From assembly GCA_016744455.1 (NCBI GenBank), contig JADGEI010000023.1, positions 20,584-59,582 on the forward strand: 38,999 bases of DNA. The letters run 5' to 3'. Shown here one piece after another: positions 1 through 8,456 of the stretch. Both the position numbers and the translations under genes were made by a program. Source of the DNA: Alcanivoracaceae bacterium (GTDB lineage Bacteria > Pseudomonadota > Gammaproteobacteria > Xanthomonadales > Marinicellaceae). Below the pieces are notes generated by a model. The model was not told the origin of the DNA, did not search any database, and was given only the letters and a program-made list of their open reading frames with translations. Position 1 is the stretch's first letter; each line of letters begins with the position of its first letter.

Positions 1-203
1 TCTCTGCGTCATAAATCATCATTGACATTCGTCAACTCAAATTTAAGTCCTTGATCTGAAGAATTCCTAACACAATCTAAAGAGAAGAATGTTATTCAAG
101 GTATTGCTTCTTAAACTTCCTCTCTCTGCGTCATAAATCATCATTGACATTCGTCAGTTCAAATTTAAGCCTTAAATCTGAAGAATTATTAACACATCCA
201 AAG
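1..203. repeat. Two direct copies of an ~82-bp repeat, 122-bp period
   Basis: Copy 1 spans 1-82 and copy 2 spans 123-203. Both begin TCTCTGCGTCATAAATCATC and end in CAAAG or TAAAG, with only scattered differences. Each contains the short hairpin TTGAC-ATTC-GTCA. Copy 1 starts exactly at the window edge, so more copies may lie to the left. No coding sequence covers it, and I do not recognise the repeat family. The rest of 204-319 shows nothing I can name. Confidence 0.75.
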
Positions 204-319
204 TATATACTTGTTTATAAAAAATCTACGGAATTTAAAATTCTTAATTTAACTCCTATTGATTTTTGTCTTTGATTAGGTATAAAGAGCAAGCAATTTG
301 AACTTGTGAAAGGTCAATA

Positions 320-352
320 TTGCCGGCGCTCATTTAGTTTTGGCACCGACAA
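320..352 (-). terminator. Stem-loop after the six-repeat secreted protein gene
   Basis: On the minus strand TTGTCGGTGC (352-343) pairs with GCGCCGGCAA (329-320), a 10-bp stem with two G-U pairs and a 13-nt loop. It lies 15 nt beyond the stop codon of the upstream minus-strand gene. There is no T-run after the stem, so it may be a weak terminator or an mRNA-stabilising hairpin rather than a classical rho-independent terminator. Confidence 0.35.
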
Positions 353-367
353 AATTTGAACTACAAA

Positions 368-2674
368 TCACTCAAAAGCATCACTAAACATATGCATATA
401 TGCTGTTTTGAGGGTAAAATCTTGATTGCTCAGTTGTTGTAATTCTGTTACGGTTATTGGGTTGGCATCAAGTGGGTTACAAGAACTTGGTGTACAAAAA
501 TCATTTCCATATTTAACGTCAAGTAAACTTTCTAGGCTTGAGGTGGTCAAATAATAAGTACCAGCTGGTAAGCCGCGAGAGATATAATTACCTTGTGCAT
601 CGGTGATTGAACTACCCATGAACGTACCTTGGTCATTATAGATATTGATAGTCACATCTTGCAATGGAGCATGTTGGATAAAGTCTTTGGCATGACCTGT
701 TATAATTGCACCTTCAGTTAATGCAAAATTGACAGTTGTTGTTCCATTGGTAGCATTTGGAGACTCTGTAACTACTGGAAGGACAATGGGTGTACCCAAT
801 GTGACGTCACAATCTGCTAAACAAGGCATGTTTTCATAAAGTATATCAATCCAGCCAATGGGCGCAGAACCACCGATGTCATGAAAAGTGCTCACAAAAA
901 ATGGTAAATCAGACCCGTAACCTGTTTTGGCATAATAGGTTCCATCTGGCAGGCCACTAACCTCAAATGTACCTATAGGTGGGTTTCCTGCGCCACCATC
1001 ACTGGTTTGGGCCCAGTTGGCAAATTTTACAATGCCAGCCCCCATGTCTTTATAAACTAATACATTAACTCCTGCGATTGGAGCACTTGTTGCCAAGTCA
1101 GTCACTGTGCCCGAAAATGAGTTGCCTGTGGTAAGAGCAAAGTCAATATTTGCCGTCGTTGTTTCAGTAGCAACAGCGACATCTGCAGTACTTAAGTCAC
1201 ACGCAATGCCAGAACATTCAATATCGTTATATTTTTCATTGACATAGGGTGATATTAGGTCTCCAACAAACATTGAGCCTGTACGAACGGCATAATTTCC
1301 TGCAGGTAATGAACGAGCAGAAATATAGCTGCCATCCTCACTTACAAAAGAAGCGCCAATAACATTTTCACTAGCATCATAAAATTGAACTTGTAACCTT
1401 TCATTTGGATCAATGGAGACTGGGAGTCCGGTGATTTCATCTAGAATTGTACCTGAAATTTTACCACCTTTGTCTAGTAAAAAGTTTATTCCTACTCTAT
1501 TCTCGCCGGCACCTAAGGCAATGACATCACCCATGCCACGATCACATCCACTGTAATAGCACGGGCGATTGTTATAGAGCTCCCTTTGATAAAACTCTCG
1601 ACCTAAATCACCGCCTTGGGCAAAATAGCTTCCAGGCAATAACCCTCCAACGACAAAAGACCCATCAGCCAATGGTTCAATATTTGTTCCATAAACTATG
1701 ATGTAGGCAAGGTTATAATTAAACTCATTAAATATCATTACTAATCCGTATTCTGCTAATGGATTGAGGGTAATGTTATCTACTAGGTTTCCTTGAATTG
1801 TTGCACCAACGTTCAAAGCAAAATCAATACTATTAATGGTATTTGCCATGTTGATGTTAAGAACAGTGCCTATTCCTTCATAGGTTAACCTATTGCATGA
1901 GTTGCATTCAGGGCCCCCATAAATTTGCGGTATATGTAGGTTATCTTCATTTGCAGATAGGTAAACCCTGTAGTTACCATCTGGTATTCCATTGAGAGAA
2001 TATGTTCCTGTGAGTTGATCAATAGGCGAAGAAACACTGTATGAATATTCTTGATTGGTGTTTTCAAGCTGTACAAAAAATGTGCTGACTGGTGACATGG
2101 TAGTTACATCTGAAACGACACCTGTGATTTTGCCACCAAGTTTAGTGGTAAAGTCAATGTTATTTACAACGGCAGCATCGACAACCTCTATATGGCTACT
2201 AACAGGTACTACACAACTATAGTATGTACACAAAATTAAATCAGTCGGATGCCACATATACCTTAAATATTCACCATTATCATTTCCAAAATGAACGACA
2301 TAGCTGCCTGCGGCTAAATCAGTAAATGTATAGTTGCCACTCATGTCCGTCGTAGCTTGGTCAACGTAATATTGTTCTCCGTCAATTATTTGATGTAGCC
2401 TGAGTAATTGAGAAGGCAGAGGAGTTGCAGAATCATCTTGTACATGACCGTTGATGATTGCAGTACCAACACCTTTAGTACTAGAAGGTTTCTTGATTTT
2501 CGGTGCTATTTTACTTTGATAGAGCTGGAATTGTCTTTTCGTTATTAAATTTTCGTTTTTTAAAGATTTGATTAGTTTTAATTCATCTTCAGCTGTAAAT
2601 TGTTCAAGTGTTGCAAAAGAAAGTGATGTAAAGCCGATAAGTAAAACGAGTGATATAAATTTGTACATTTTCAT
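368..2674 (-). CDS. Secreted protein with six carboxypeptidase-regulatory-like (Cna-B-like) repeats
   Basis: This is a 768-residue exported protein of unknown function. A signal peptide (residues 1-21, ending SLSFA) is followed by a charged helical stretch and six beta-sandwich repeats starting near residues 72, 181, 290, 404, 519 and 655. Each repeat shows G-x-I-x-G-x-V-x-D at its start and a D-G-x-Y-x-x-x-x-L-P-A-G-x-Y-type loop, the signature of carboxypeptidase regulatory-like/Cna-B folds. Each repeat is followed by a linker carrying two cysteines, mostly as Y-x-N-x-x-C-x(2-5)-C, suggesting one disulfide per repeat. The protein ends MFSDAFE, matching the C-terminal tail of other secreted proteins in this window. 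The second Met (2668) lies 7 nt behind GGGG and may be the true start. Such repeats usually act in surface adhesion or as spacers; the specific role is unknown. Confidence 0.85.
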   Translation of the reverse strand: MKMYKFISLVLLIGFTSLSFATLEQFTAEDELKLIKSLKNENLITKRQFQLYQSKIAPKIKKPSSTKGVGTAIINGHVQDDSATPLPSQLLRLHQIIDGEQYYVDQATTDMSGNYTFTDLAAGSYVVHFGNDNGEYLRYMWHPTDLILCTYYSCVVPVSSHIEVVDAAVVNNIDFTTKLGGKITGVVSDVTTMSPVSTFFVQLENTNQEYSYSVSSPIDQLTGTYSLNGIPDGNYRVYLSANEDNLHIPQIYGGPECNSCNRLTYEGIGTVLNINMANTINSIDFALNVGATIQGNLVDNITLNPLAEYGLVMIFNEFNYNLAYIIVYGTNIEPLADGSFVVGGLLPGSYFAQGGDLGREFYQRELYNNRPCYYSGCDRGMGDVIALGAGENRVGINFLLDKGGKISGTILDEITGLPVSIDPNERLQVQFYDASENVIGASFVSEDGSYISARSLPAGNYAVRTGSMFVGDLISPYVNEKYNDIECSGIACDLSTADVAVATETTTANIDFALTTGNSFSGTVTDLATSAPIAGVNVLVYKDMGAGIVKFANWAQTSDGGAGNPPIGTFEVSGLPDGTYYAKTGYGSDLPFFVSTFHDIGGSAPIGWIDILYENMPCLADCDVTLGTPIVLPVVTESPNATNGTTTVNFALTEGAIITGHAKDFIQHAPLQDVTINIYNDQGTFMGSSITDAQGNYISRGLPAGTYYLTTSSLESLLDVKYGNDFCTPSSCNPLDANPITVTELQQLSNQDFTLKTAYMHMFSDAFE

Positions 2675-2817
2675 TCCCCAATGTTGTTGTAGCTATTGAT
2701 TATACATCTATTTCACGACAATTTTGTGATATTGTTAACTCTTTGTAACCAAGGATGGCTATTTAGAGGTGGTATTTACTAAAATATAGCAGAATTATTC
2801 ATCAAACAAGATATAAA

Positions 2818-4053
2818 CTAGTGAATTAGTAAATTTGGGTTATAGGCAATATAAGAATTAAATCGAGTATGTGACCAATCAAACCCCAGTGAAACTAGCT
2901 CATCGTTGTGATAAATAAATGGCGTGTTTTGACGCTGCCAAATAGGGATGTTGTTTTCTTGAAATAACTGCTTAACTGTCTTGGTTATTTTGTGTTGACT
3001 GGTTTTTAATTTTTTGCCCGTTTGGTTAAATTTAATGATTAAGTTAATTTTTTCTTTTCCAGTATATGTTAGTGTGCCGCAATCATTTGGCAATGTAAAA
3101 ACATGTTCAGTATCCCAAGTAAACATCGCATCTTGTGATAGCCTTTCGTAGTTTTCAATACAATATATGGCATTTTTCCATCGGAACAATTGATAATGGC
3201 TGTTTTTGTAATGGGGTTGTTTGTCTCTGTTCGCTGAAATAAAATCTTGCGTAATTTGTTGCAAAGCAATTTTATCTGGTAATGGCATGTTTTTACTAGA
3301 AAGCCAATGGTAAAAGAGAGTGGAACGCAGGTTTTTGGGTGTATTTATTAATTTATCAATAGGTAGGTGTTTATGTTCGAAACCTATAAGGTGATTTAAT
3401 AACACTAAACTATCATTACAATTTGTTGCACTACGTGCAATGGTATTAATCGCATCAGGAAATTGGGATTGTAAACTGGGTAAGATTTTATTACGAATAA
3501 AGTTTCTTTTGTAATTGTTATCTTCATTGGATGTGTCTTCAATCCATGTAATTGTATTAATTATTAGGTAGTTCATTAGAGATTCAATAGAACAATCCAG
3601 TAAGGGTCTTGCAACATAGCCTTTGGCAAAAGGTTTTATTTTTTCAATGCCAGAGAGCCCTTTAAGACCAGTACCACGAAGTAATTTAAGTAAAATAGTT
3701 TCTGATTGATCACGTTTATGATGAGCGGTGATTAAAATTTCATGGCGATTTAAGTGTTTCGAAAAAAAAGCATACCTAGCTTGTCGGCAAGAATTTTCGC
3801 TGGCATTAGATAAGTTAGCATGTTCAGTGATAAGTTCAATACCTAAACGATCACATGTTTGTTGGCAATGTTGAAGCCAATTATCAGCTTGGCTTTGTAG
3901 GCCATGATTAATATGAATAGCTCTAACATTTGGATGTTTTGAAAATAGATGCAACAATGCAGTCGAATCCGCTCCACCGCTGTAGGCAACTAAAAATCCT
4001 GAGTTCTTAGGAAAGTTCAGAATAGATTTATCAAGATTCTTGAAAAACTCCAT
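2818..4053 (-). CDS. tilS: tRNA(Ile)-lysidine synthase TilS
   Basis: TilS attaches lysine to C34 of the CAU-anticodon tRNA(Ile), using ATP, so that it reads AUA; this is cytoplasmic and essential in most bacteria. The PP-loop motif SGGADS is at residues 25-30, followed by the N-terminal ATPase fold. The middle substrate-binding region and a TilS C-terminal domain (about residues 330-400, with KLKTSQHK and the end motif VSLGFDW) follow. The length of 411 residues is close to the E. coli enzyme. The ATG at 4053 lies inside the end of accA (23-nt overlap, different frame), so translation is probably coupled. The accA-tilS order is common in gammaproteobacteria. Confidence 0.95.
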   Translation of the reverse strand: MEFFKNLDKSILNFPKNSGFLVAYSGGADSTALLHLFSKHPNVRAIHINHGLQSQADNWLQHCQQTCDRLGIELITEHANLSNASENSCRQARYAFFSKHLNRHEILITAHHKRDQSETILLKLLRGTGLKGLSGIEKIKPFAKGYVARPLLDCSIESLMNYLIINTITWIEDTSNEDNNYKRNFIRNKILPSLQSQFPDAINTIARSATNCNDSLVLLNHLIGFEHKHLPIDKLINTPKNLRSTLFYHWLSSKNMPLPDKIALQQITQDFISANRDKQPHYKNSHYQLFRWKNAIYCIENYERLSQDAMFTWDTEHVFTLPNDCGTLTYTGKEKINLIIKFNQTGKKLKTSQHKITKTVKQLFQENNIPIWQRQNTPFIYHNDELVSLGFDWSHTRFNSYIAYNPNLLIH

Positions 4054-4990
4054 AACTCATTAGTCTCTGGTACCGTTTGGTTAAAAGCTTATCTATATCA
4101 CTGTTTTTAAGCTTGTTCAGTTGTTTTTCAATAGCGTTACCGATTGATTCTGCTACCGTATTAATGTCTTTATGTGCAGATCCAAGCGGTTCGTCGATGA
4201 TCTTATCAATAAGTCCTTGTTCCTTTAATTTAGGGGCAGTAATGGATAGGGCTTCAGCTGCCAAGCTGGCTTTATCGGCACTTCTCCAAAGAATAGAGGC
4301 ACAACCTTCAGGTGAAATTACTGAGTAAGTGCTGTACTGTAACATCATTGTCACATCGCCAACACCTATTGCCAAAGCTCCACCAGATCCGCCTTCACCG
4401 ATTACTGTTGAAATTATAGGTACACGTAAATCTGACATAACAGATAAATTACGTGCGATGGCATCATTTTGCCCACGTTCTTCTGCGCTAATGCCAGGAT
4501 GAGCACCAGGTGTATCTATAAACGTCAGAATAGGAATGTTAAATCGTTCTGCCATCTTCATCAAACGTAATGCTTTACGGTAACCTTCTGGTCGAGGCAT
4601 ACCAAAGTTGCGCCGAATTTTCTCTTTAGTTCTTCGGCCTTTTTGATGACCAATTATCATAACAGATTGACCTCGAAAATTTGCGAGTCCACCTATAATT
4701 GCAGGATCGTCTGCAAATGCTCTGTCACCATGTAATTCATCAAAGCTTTCGGTTAACAGTTCAATGTAATCTTTAGTATATGGTCTTTTGGGATGACGAG
4801 CCAGTTGACTGACCTGCCAGTCATTAAGTTTTGCAAATATTTGTTTGGTTTTGTTTTTAAGCTTTTCTTGTAACCTATGGATTTCATCATCAATATTTAT
4901 GGCGTTATCATCGCTCACATTTCTTAACTCAGAAATCTTTGCTTCGAGTTCAGCCAAGGGTTGTTCAAATTCTAGATAATCGTTATTCAT
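4031..4990 (-). CDS. accA: Acetyl-CoA carboxylase carboxyltransferase subunit alpha
   Basis: AccA forms the carboxyltransferase with AccD, moving CO2 from biotin on AccB to acetyl-CoA to give malonyl-CoA, the first step of fatty acid synthesis. At 319 residues it has the same length as I recall for E. coli AccA. The family signatures are plain: [18 protein letters not shown], the oxyanion-type [10 protein letters not shown] (198-207) and [12 protein letters not shown]. The N-terminal helix ([14 protein letters not shown]) is typical. It is the first gene of an accA-tilS unit, divergent from yaaA across 100 bp. No strong Shine-Dalgarno sequence is seen before ATG 4990. Confidence 0.97.
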   Translation of the reverse strand: MNNDYLEFEQPLAELEAKISELRNVSDDNAINIDDEIHRLQEKLKNKTKQIFAKLNDWQVSQLARHPKRPYTKDYIELLTESFDELHGDRAFADDPAIIGGLANFRGQSVMIIGHQKGRRTKEKIRRNFGMPRPEGYRKALRLMKMAERFNIPILTFIDTPGAHPGISAEERGQNDAIARNLSVMSDLRVPIISTVIGEGGSGGALAIGVGDVTMMLQYSTYSVISPEGCASILWRSADKASLAAEALSITAPKLKEQGLIDKIIDEPLGSAHKDINTVAESIGNAIEKQLNKLKNSDIDKLLTKRYQRLMSYGVFQES

Positions 4991-5090
4991 TAAGCTTTTT
5001 AGTTAATCAAAACAAACATTTTACGCAAATTATTGTATATCTTCTAGTTAATGGTTAATATTCTCATCTATTTTTTAACAAGCATTCAAA

Positions 5091-5888
5091 ATGATAATTA
5101 CTCTTTCTCCATCAAAAGGCCAAGATTTCGAACAAGCAGCGCCAACAAAAACTTATTCAATTCCTGCACAATTACGAGCAAGCGAGGAGCTGGTTGATAA
5201 TTTGAAATTGCTTTCACCTATAGATATAAAAGAGTTAATGTCAATTAGCGATAATTTGTCAAAATTAAATGTGCAAAGGTATAAAGATTTCACCACGCCG
5301 TTTAATCCACAAAATGCTAAACAGGCATTGTTTGCATTTAAGGGTGATGTTTATGCTGGCATCAATACCGGTAGTATGCAACAGGCAGATTTTGAATATG
5401 CACAAGACCACTTGCGTATTTTGTCAGGTTTGTATGGTTGTTTAAAGCCAATGGATTTAATGCAAGCCTATCGATTGGAAATGAAAACAAAATTAGCCAC
5501 ACAAAAAGGAGGAAACCTCTATCAATTTTGGGGTGATTCAATCACAAAAGAATTAAATTTGGCTCTAGAAAAAGAGGATGAAAAAATTGTGGTAAATTTA
5601 GCTTCCAATGAATACTGGAAATCAATAAAGTCACAACAATTAAAGGCTAGTGTTATCAATGTAGCCTTTAAAGAAAACAAAGACGGCAAAAGCCGCATCA
5701 TAGCTATCTTTGCAAAGAAAGCTCGCGGTATGATGTCTGATTATATTATTCGAAATCGAATAGAAAATATTGAGGGCATTAAAGAGTTTGATTACGAAGG
5801 CTATAAATTTGATAAACAGCAATCCTCTGAACTTCAATTAGTATTTTCTCGCCAACAACCTGCACCGAAAACCAAGAAAAAAGCATGA
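5091..5888 (+). CDS. yaaA: Peroxide stress protein YaaA (UPF0246)
   Basis: YaaA belongs to the DUF328/UPF0246 family. In E. coli it lowers free iron and protects DNA from peroxide damage, and a DNA-binding fold has been described. The N-terminus MIITLSPSKGQDF and the internal VQRYKDF, ALFAFKGDVYAGI, LSGLYGCLKPMDLMQAYRLEM and VNLASNEYWKSI segments are hallmark family motifs. The length of 265 residues is close to that of E. coli YaaA. No Shine-Dalgarno sequence is seen before ATG 5091. Its stop codon overlaps the ATG of the following deaminase gene by 4 nt (ATGA), so the two are probably one transcription unit with coupled translation. Confidence 0.93.
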   Translation: MIITLSPSKGQDFEQAAPTKTYSIPAQLRASEELVDNLKLLSPIDIKELMSISDNLSKLNVQRYKDFTTPFNPQNAKQALFAFKGDVYAGINTGSMQQADFEYAQDHLRILSGLYGCLKPMDLMQAYRLEMKTKLATQKGGNLYQFWGDSITKELNLALEKEDEKIVVNLASNEYWKSIKSQQLKASVINVAFKENKDGKSRIIAIFAKKARGMMSDYIIRNRIENIEGIKEFDYEGYKFDKQQSSELQLVFSRQQPAPKTKKKA

Positions 5889-6886
5889 AAGAATTTATAG
5901 AAAATATGCCTAAAGTGGAGCTACATATGCATGTAGAGGGCTCCATGGAGGCAGAAAATTTATGGAAATTAGCCCACAAAAACCATTATGAAATTGAATA
6001 TAACTCAATTGATGAATTAAAGGCGGCTTATCAATTTAACAACCTTACAGAATTCATAGATATGTATATGCTCGGTACTCGAGTAATTAAATCAGAACAA
6101 GATTTATACGATGTGTGTATGACATATTTTGAAAAATGCGTTGAACAAAATATACGCCACACCGAAGTTCATTGCGATATCCGCACTTATGTTGACTATG
6201 GATTTCCCGCTGACTTTGTTATTAATGCATTGCATGCTGCATTTATCGACGCAGAGAAGCGTTATGGTATCACCGGTGGATTTATGCCTTGTTTTATTCG
6301 GCATTTAGGTAATGAGATTGCACAAAAAGATTTAGATCTGCTGTTACCTTTCAAAGATAAGATTCTGGCTATTGGTTTATCGGCAGTTGAGGTAGGTTTT
6401 CCACCTTCTCTTTTCAAAGATACCTTCAAAAAAGTACATGATGCAGGCATCAAAGTAATTGCTCATGCGGGAGAAGAAGCCCCAGCTGATTATATTTGGT
6501 CAGCCATTAAAGACATAAATGTCGCTAGAATTGATCATGGAATTAGATGCTTAGAGGATGAAAAATTGGTAAATTATTTGGTTGAAACCCAAATACCGTT
6601 AACTGTTTGTCCATACTCAAATGTGGCTTTGAAGATATTTGATAATATGTCGCAACACGTATTACCAATAATGTTGGAGAAGGGACTAAATGTAAGCATA
6701 CATTCGGATGACCCTGCCCACTTCAATGGTTATTTAACTGAAAACATGATCAGCATTGCAGAAAACACATCTATAGATAAAGCTGGAATTATAAAAATGG
6801 CACATAATGCCATAAACGGAAGTTTTGCTAGCCAAAAACGTAAGAAAGAATTGTCAAAAGAGTTAGTAAATTACATCAAAAAATAA
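5885..6886 (+). CDS. Adenosine deaminase-family purine deaminase, probably adenine deaminase
   Basis: This is a zinc-dependent hydrolase of purine salvage, removing the 6-amino group of adenine or adenosine. Zinc ligands and catalytic residues are present: H14/H16 in LHMHVEG, H194 and E197 in HAGEE, H218 in RIDHGI, and D275-D276 in HSDDP. Several signatures fit the adenine deaminase branch (fungal Aah1/Pseudomonas PA0148 type) better than classical Add: EVGFPPSLF, LTVCPYSN, FDNMSQH and SDDPAHFNGYLTEN. In that branch the last motif reads SDDPAYFGGY, while classical Add has a different surrounding. It is often annotated simply as add. Length 333. The ATG overlaps the yaaA stop (ATGA). A terminator hairpin follows immediately. 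Confidence 0.9.
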   Translation: MKEFIENMPKVELHMHVEGSMEAENLWKLAHKNHYEIEYNSIDELKAAYQFNNLTEFIDMYMLGTRVIKSEQDLYDVCMTYFEKCVEQNIRHTEVHCDIRTYVDYGFPADFVINALHAAFIDAEKRYGITGGFMPCFIRHLGNEIAQKDLDLLLPFKDKILAIGLSAVEVGFPPSLFKDTFKKVHDAGIKVIAHAGEEAPADYIWSAIKDINVARIDHGIRCLEDEKLVNYLVETQIPLTVCPYSNVALKIFDNMSQHVLPIMLEKGLNVSIHSDDPAHFNGYLTENMISIAENTSIDKAGIIKMAHNAINGSFASQKRKKELSKELVNYIKK

Positions 6887-6912
6887 AAAAGCACACCAAA
6901 TAGTGTGCTTTT
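6887..6912. terminator. Bidirectional terminator between the deaminase and cytochrome c5 genes
   Basis: AAAAGCACAC (6887-6896) and GTGTGCTTTT (6903-6912) form a perfect 10-bp stem with loop CAAATA. Read on the minus strand it is followed by a T-rich run (TTTTTTATTTTTT), and on the plus strand by TTTT. It sits between two convergent genes and can serve both. Confidence 0.85.
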
Positions 6913-6945
6913 AGAAAAGTATTAATGCCTTGTCCTGAAATAATT

Positions 6946-7446
6946 TTACAAATCTTTAAGCATAAATTCGACAACTGCTTTAATCTCGTCATCTGATAGA
7001 TCCATTCTTCCACCCTTAGGAGGCATAACGCCAATTCCATTGATTGCACTTGCTGTTAATGCATCAAGACCCTTTTCAAGTCTTCCATCCCATGCTGCTG
7101 TTTCTAGTTTTGGAGCGCCCGCAGCGCCAGTACCGTGACAGGCAAAACAAACCATTTGATAAGTTTGCGCCGGGTCGGCAGGTCCTGTAGCAACCACTGG
7201 TTCATCAGCAACAGGTTCATCAGTTACTACTTCACTTTGCTCTGCAATGATAGCATCGCCTGTATTGACTTTAGCCACTGGTTTAATCATATTTTCTACA
7301 GCACTTCTGTCTTTCACTACAACATCGTCACCCAATAAACTGCTATGCATATTGTAACCAACAATGGCTAGTATTATAGTTAGTAAAACTAAAGCTCCAA
7401 GCATAATGGAAAAATTCTTAAAAAATATAGAATCTTGATCTTTCAT
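6946..7446 (-). CDS. Membrane-anchored cytochrome c5 family protein
   Basis: This is a monoheme class I c-type cytochrome that carries electrons in the periplasm. An N-terminal transmembrane anchor (about residues 10-31) is followed by an acidic, Pro/Val-rich linker (about 40-92) and a heme domain with C100-x-x-C103-H104 (CFACH) and the axial ligand M141 in VMPPKGG. GAPKLETAAWDGRLEKGLDAL and the LSDDEIKAVVEFML end are typical of cytochrome c5. The start ATG 7446 has GAGGG about 8 nt upstream. It stands alone, convergent with the deaminase gene. Its electron partners cannot be told from this window. Confidence 0.92.
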   Translation of the reverse strand: MKDQDSIFFKNFSIMLGALVLLTIILAIVGYNMHSSLLGDDVVVKDRSAVENMIKPVAKVNTGDAIIAEQSEVVTDEPVADEPVVATGPADPAQTYQMVCFACHGTGAAGAPKLETAAWDGRLEKGLDALTASAINGIGVMPPKGGRMDLSDDEIKAVVEFMLKDL

Positions 7447-7594
7447 ATTGTACCCTCATACATCTGTAAATTTGTTAGCGGTGTATTATAAGGTCAGGGT
7501 GTGGCTATTCTCAATAAAAAACAGTGTTAATTATAGATATTTACAAAACTTAGAGAAGCGTTTTTTTTGCAAAAATTATAAGTGTTTAATGCAA

Positions 7595-7649
7595 AGTCAT
7601 AATCCTGTCAGGTTTGTGCCATTATTCAAATGGCATTTAAAGCTATGAT
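7595..7649 (+). promoter_or_regulatory. Promoter with 11-bp-spaced GTCA/TGCCA direct repeats
   Basis: Three units stand at an exact 11-bp period: AGTCATAATCC (7595), TGTCAGGTTTG (7606) and TGCCATTATTC (7617). A -10-like TATGAT (7644-7649) follows 21 nt after the last TGCCAT. The segment 7606-7636 matches the promoter of the operon starting at 21485 (minus strand) at 26 of 31 positions, with the same 21-nt spacing to the -10 element. Direct repeats at one helical turn are how OmpR/PhoB winged-helix proteins bind. It would drive the broken beta-helix gene and perhaps the two regulator genes downstream. Confidence 0.6.
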
Positions 7650-7669
7650 TAAGGTTATTTAATACGTAT

Positions 7670-8367
7670 ATGGTTTTTATGAAAAAAGATGGATCAGTTT
7701 TAATTATTGTCATGCTATTTGTGACTACTACAATTTTATCAACAGATGGTGTAGTAGAAATGAACCATATTTGTGCAACTCAATTAGGTTGTTTTAGTGG
7801 CGATAGTATTGGTTATCCAGTTTCGATTGATGGTATATCCGGTAAAAATTATCGATTAACCAGTGATTTATTAATTCCAGATGAGAATACTAATGGAATT
7901 GATGTTAATACTTTTAATATTAGCATTGATTTGAATGGGCTTTCTATTGTTCGGTCTGGATGTGAGAACAATGCTGCTTGTGTTGCTGTGACTTCGCTAC
8001 CATGCTGGTAGCGAAATTAATGCTAGTAATGTTGGATTACCTGTTAAAAACGGCAGTATTTTAGGTATGGAACTTGGCGGTATTTTATTTTTTAGTTCTG
8101 GGGGTGTTTTTGAAAATTTACAATTACGATTAAATAGGGTAGGAGGTAATTTGGGTAACAATTCTATCATATCAGGCTCTATAACTTCTAATAATTCAGC
8201 AATAGGGATTTTATTAAGGGAAGGATCTATTGTAAGAAATAATACTGTTTCATACAATGGTGATCAAGGTGTTTATGCGACAAAAAGTGTTTTAATTGTT
8301 GAGATTACAGTTTGTAGATTTTATGTTTAGTAATGGTTTCGAGGAATGGTTTAGCAAATACGATTAG
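7670..8367 (+). pseudogene. Broken secreted beta-helix protein gene
   Basis: The first frame (7670 or ATG 7679, to 8011) encodes a signal peptide and the N-terminal cap shared by the three intact beta-helix proteins at 24471-28577: DGVVEMNHICATQLGCFSGD, then YRLTSDLLIPDENTNGI and SIDLNGLSIVR. It stops at 8011. The next frame continues the same family without an ATG (about 8007-8330: LPVKNGSILGM, GSIVRNNTVSYNGDQGV). The shift coincides with a perfect hairpin at 7993-8015. A third frame then reads MFSNGFE (8323-8343) and stops at 8365-8367; this looks like a relict of the C-terminal tail found on other secreted proteins here. About the last 100 residues of the beta-helix are missing. A sequencing error could explain one shift but not the lost C-terminus. 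Confidence 0.8.
7993..8015. repeat. Perfect 10-bp inverted repeat at the pseudogene frameshift
   Basis: TTCGCTACCA (7993-8002), loop TGC, and TGGTAGCGAA (8006-8015) form a perfect hairpin. It lies exactly where the beta-helix reading frame is lost. Confidence 0.9.
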
Positions 8368-8456
8368 TTAACCGGATTGTATTGATGGGTTCAATGATGT
8401 TTTCTAAATTGATTGGTTATGATATAGTGAAATTTATTCAATTACATAGAGTTACT

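Noticed and set aside
1-203. CRISPR array
   Set aside because: There are only two copies, each about 82 bp with internal differences and a 40-bp interval. Unit length and identity do not fit CRISPR, and no cas genes are present.
8067-8330. Separate small gene of 87 codons
   Set aside because: Its frame continues upstream without a start as the second part of the beta-helix pseudogene, matching the paralogues. It is not an independent gene.
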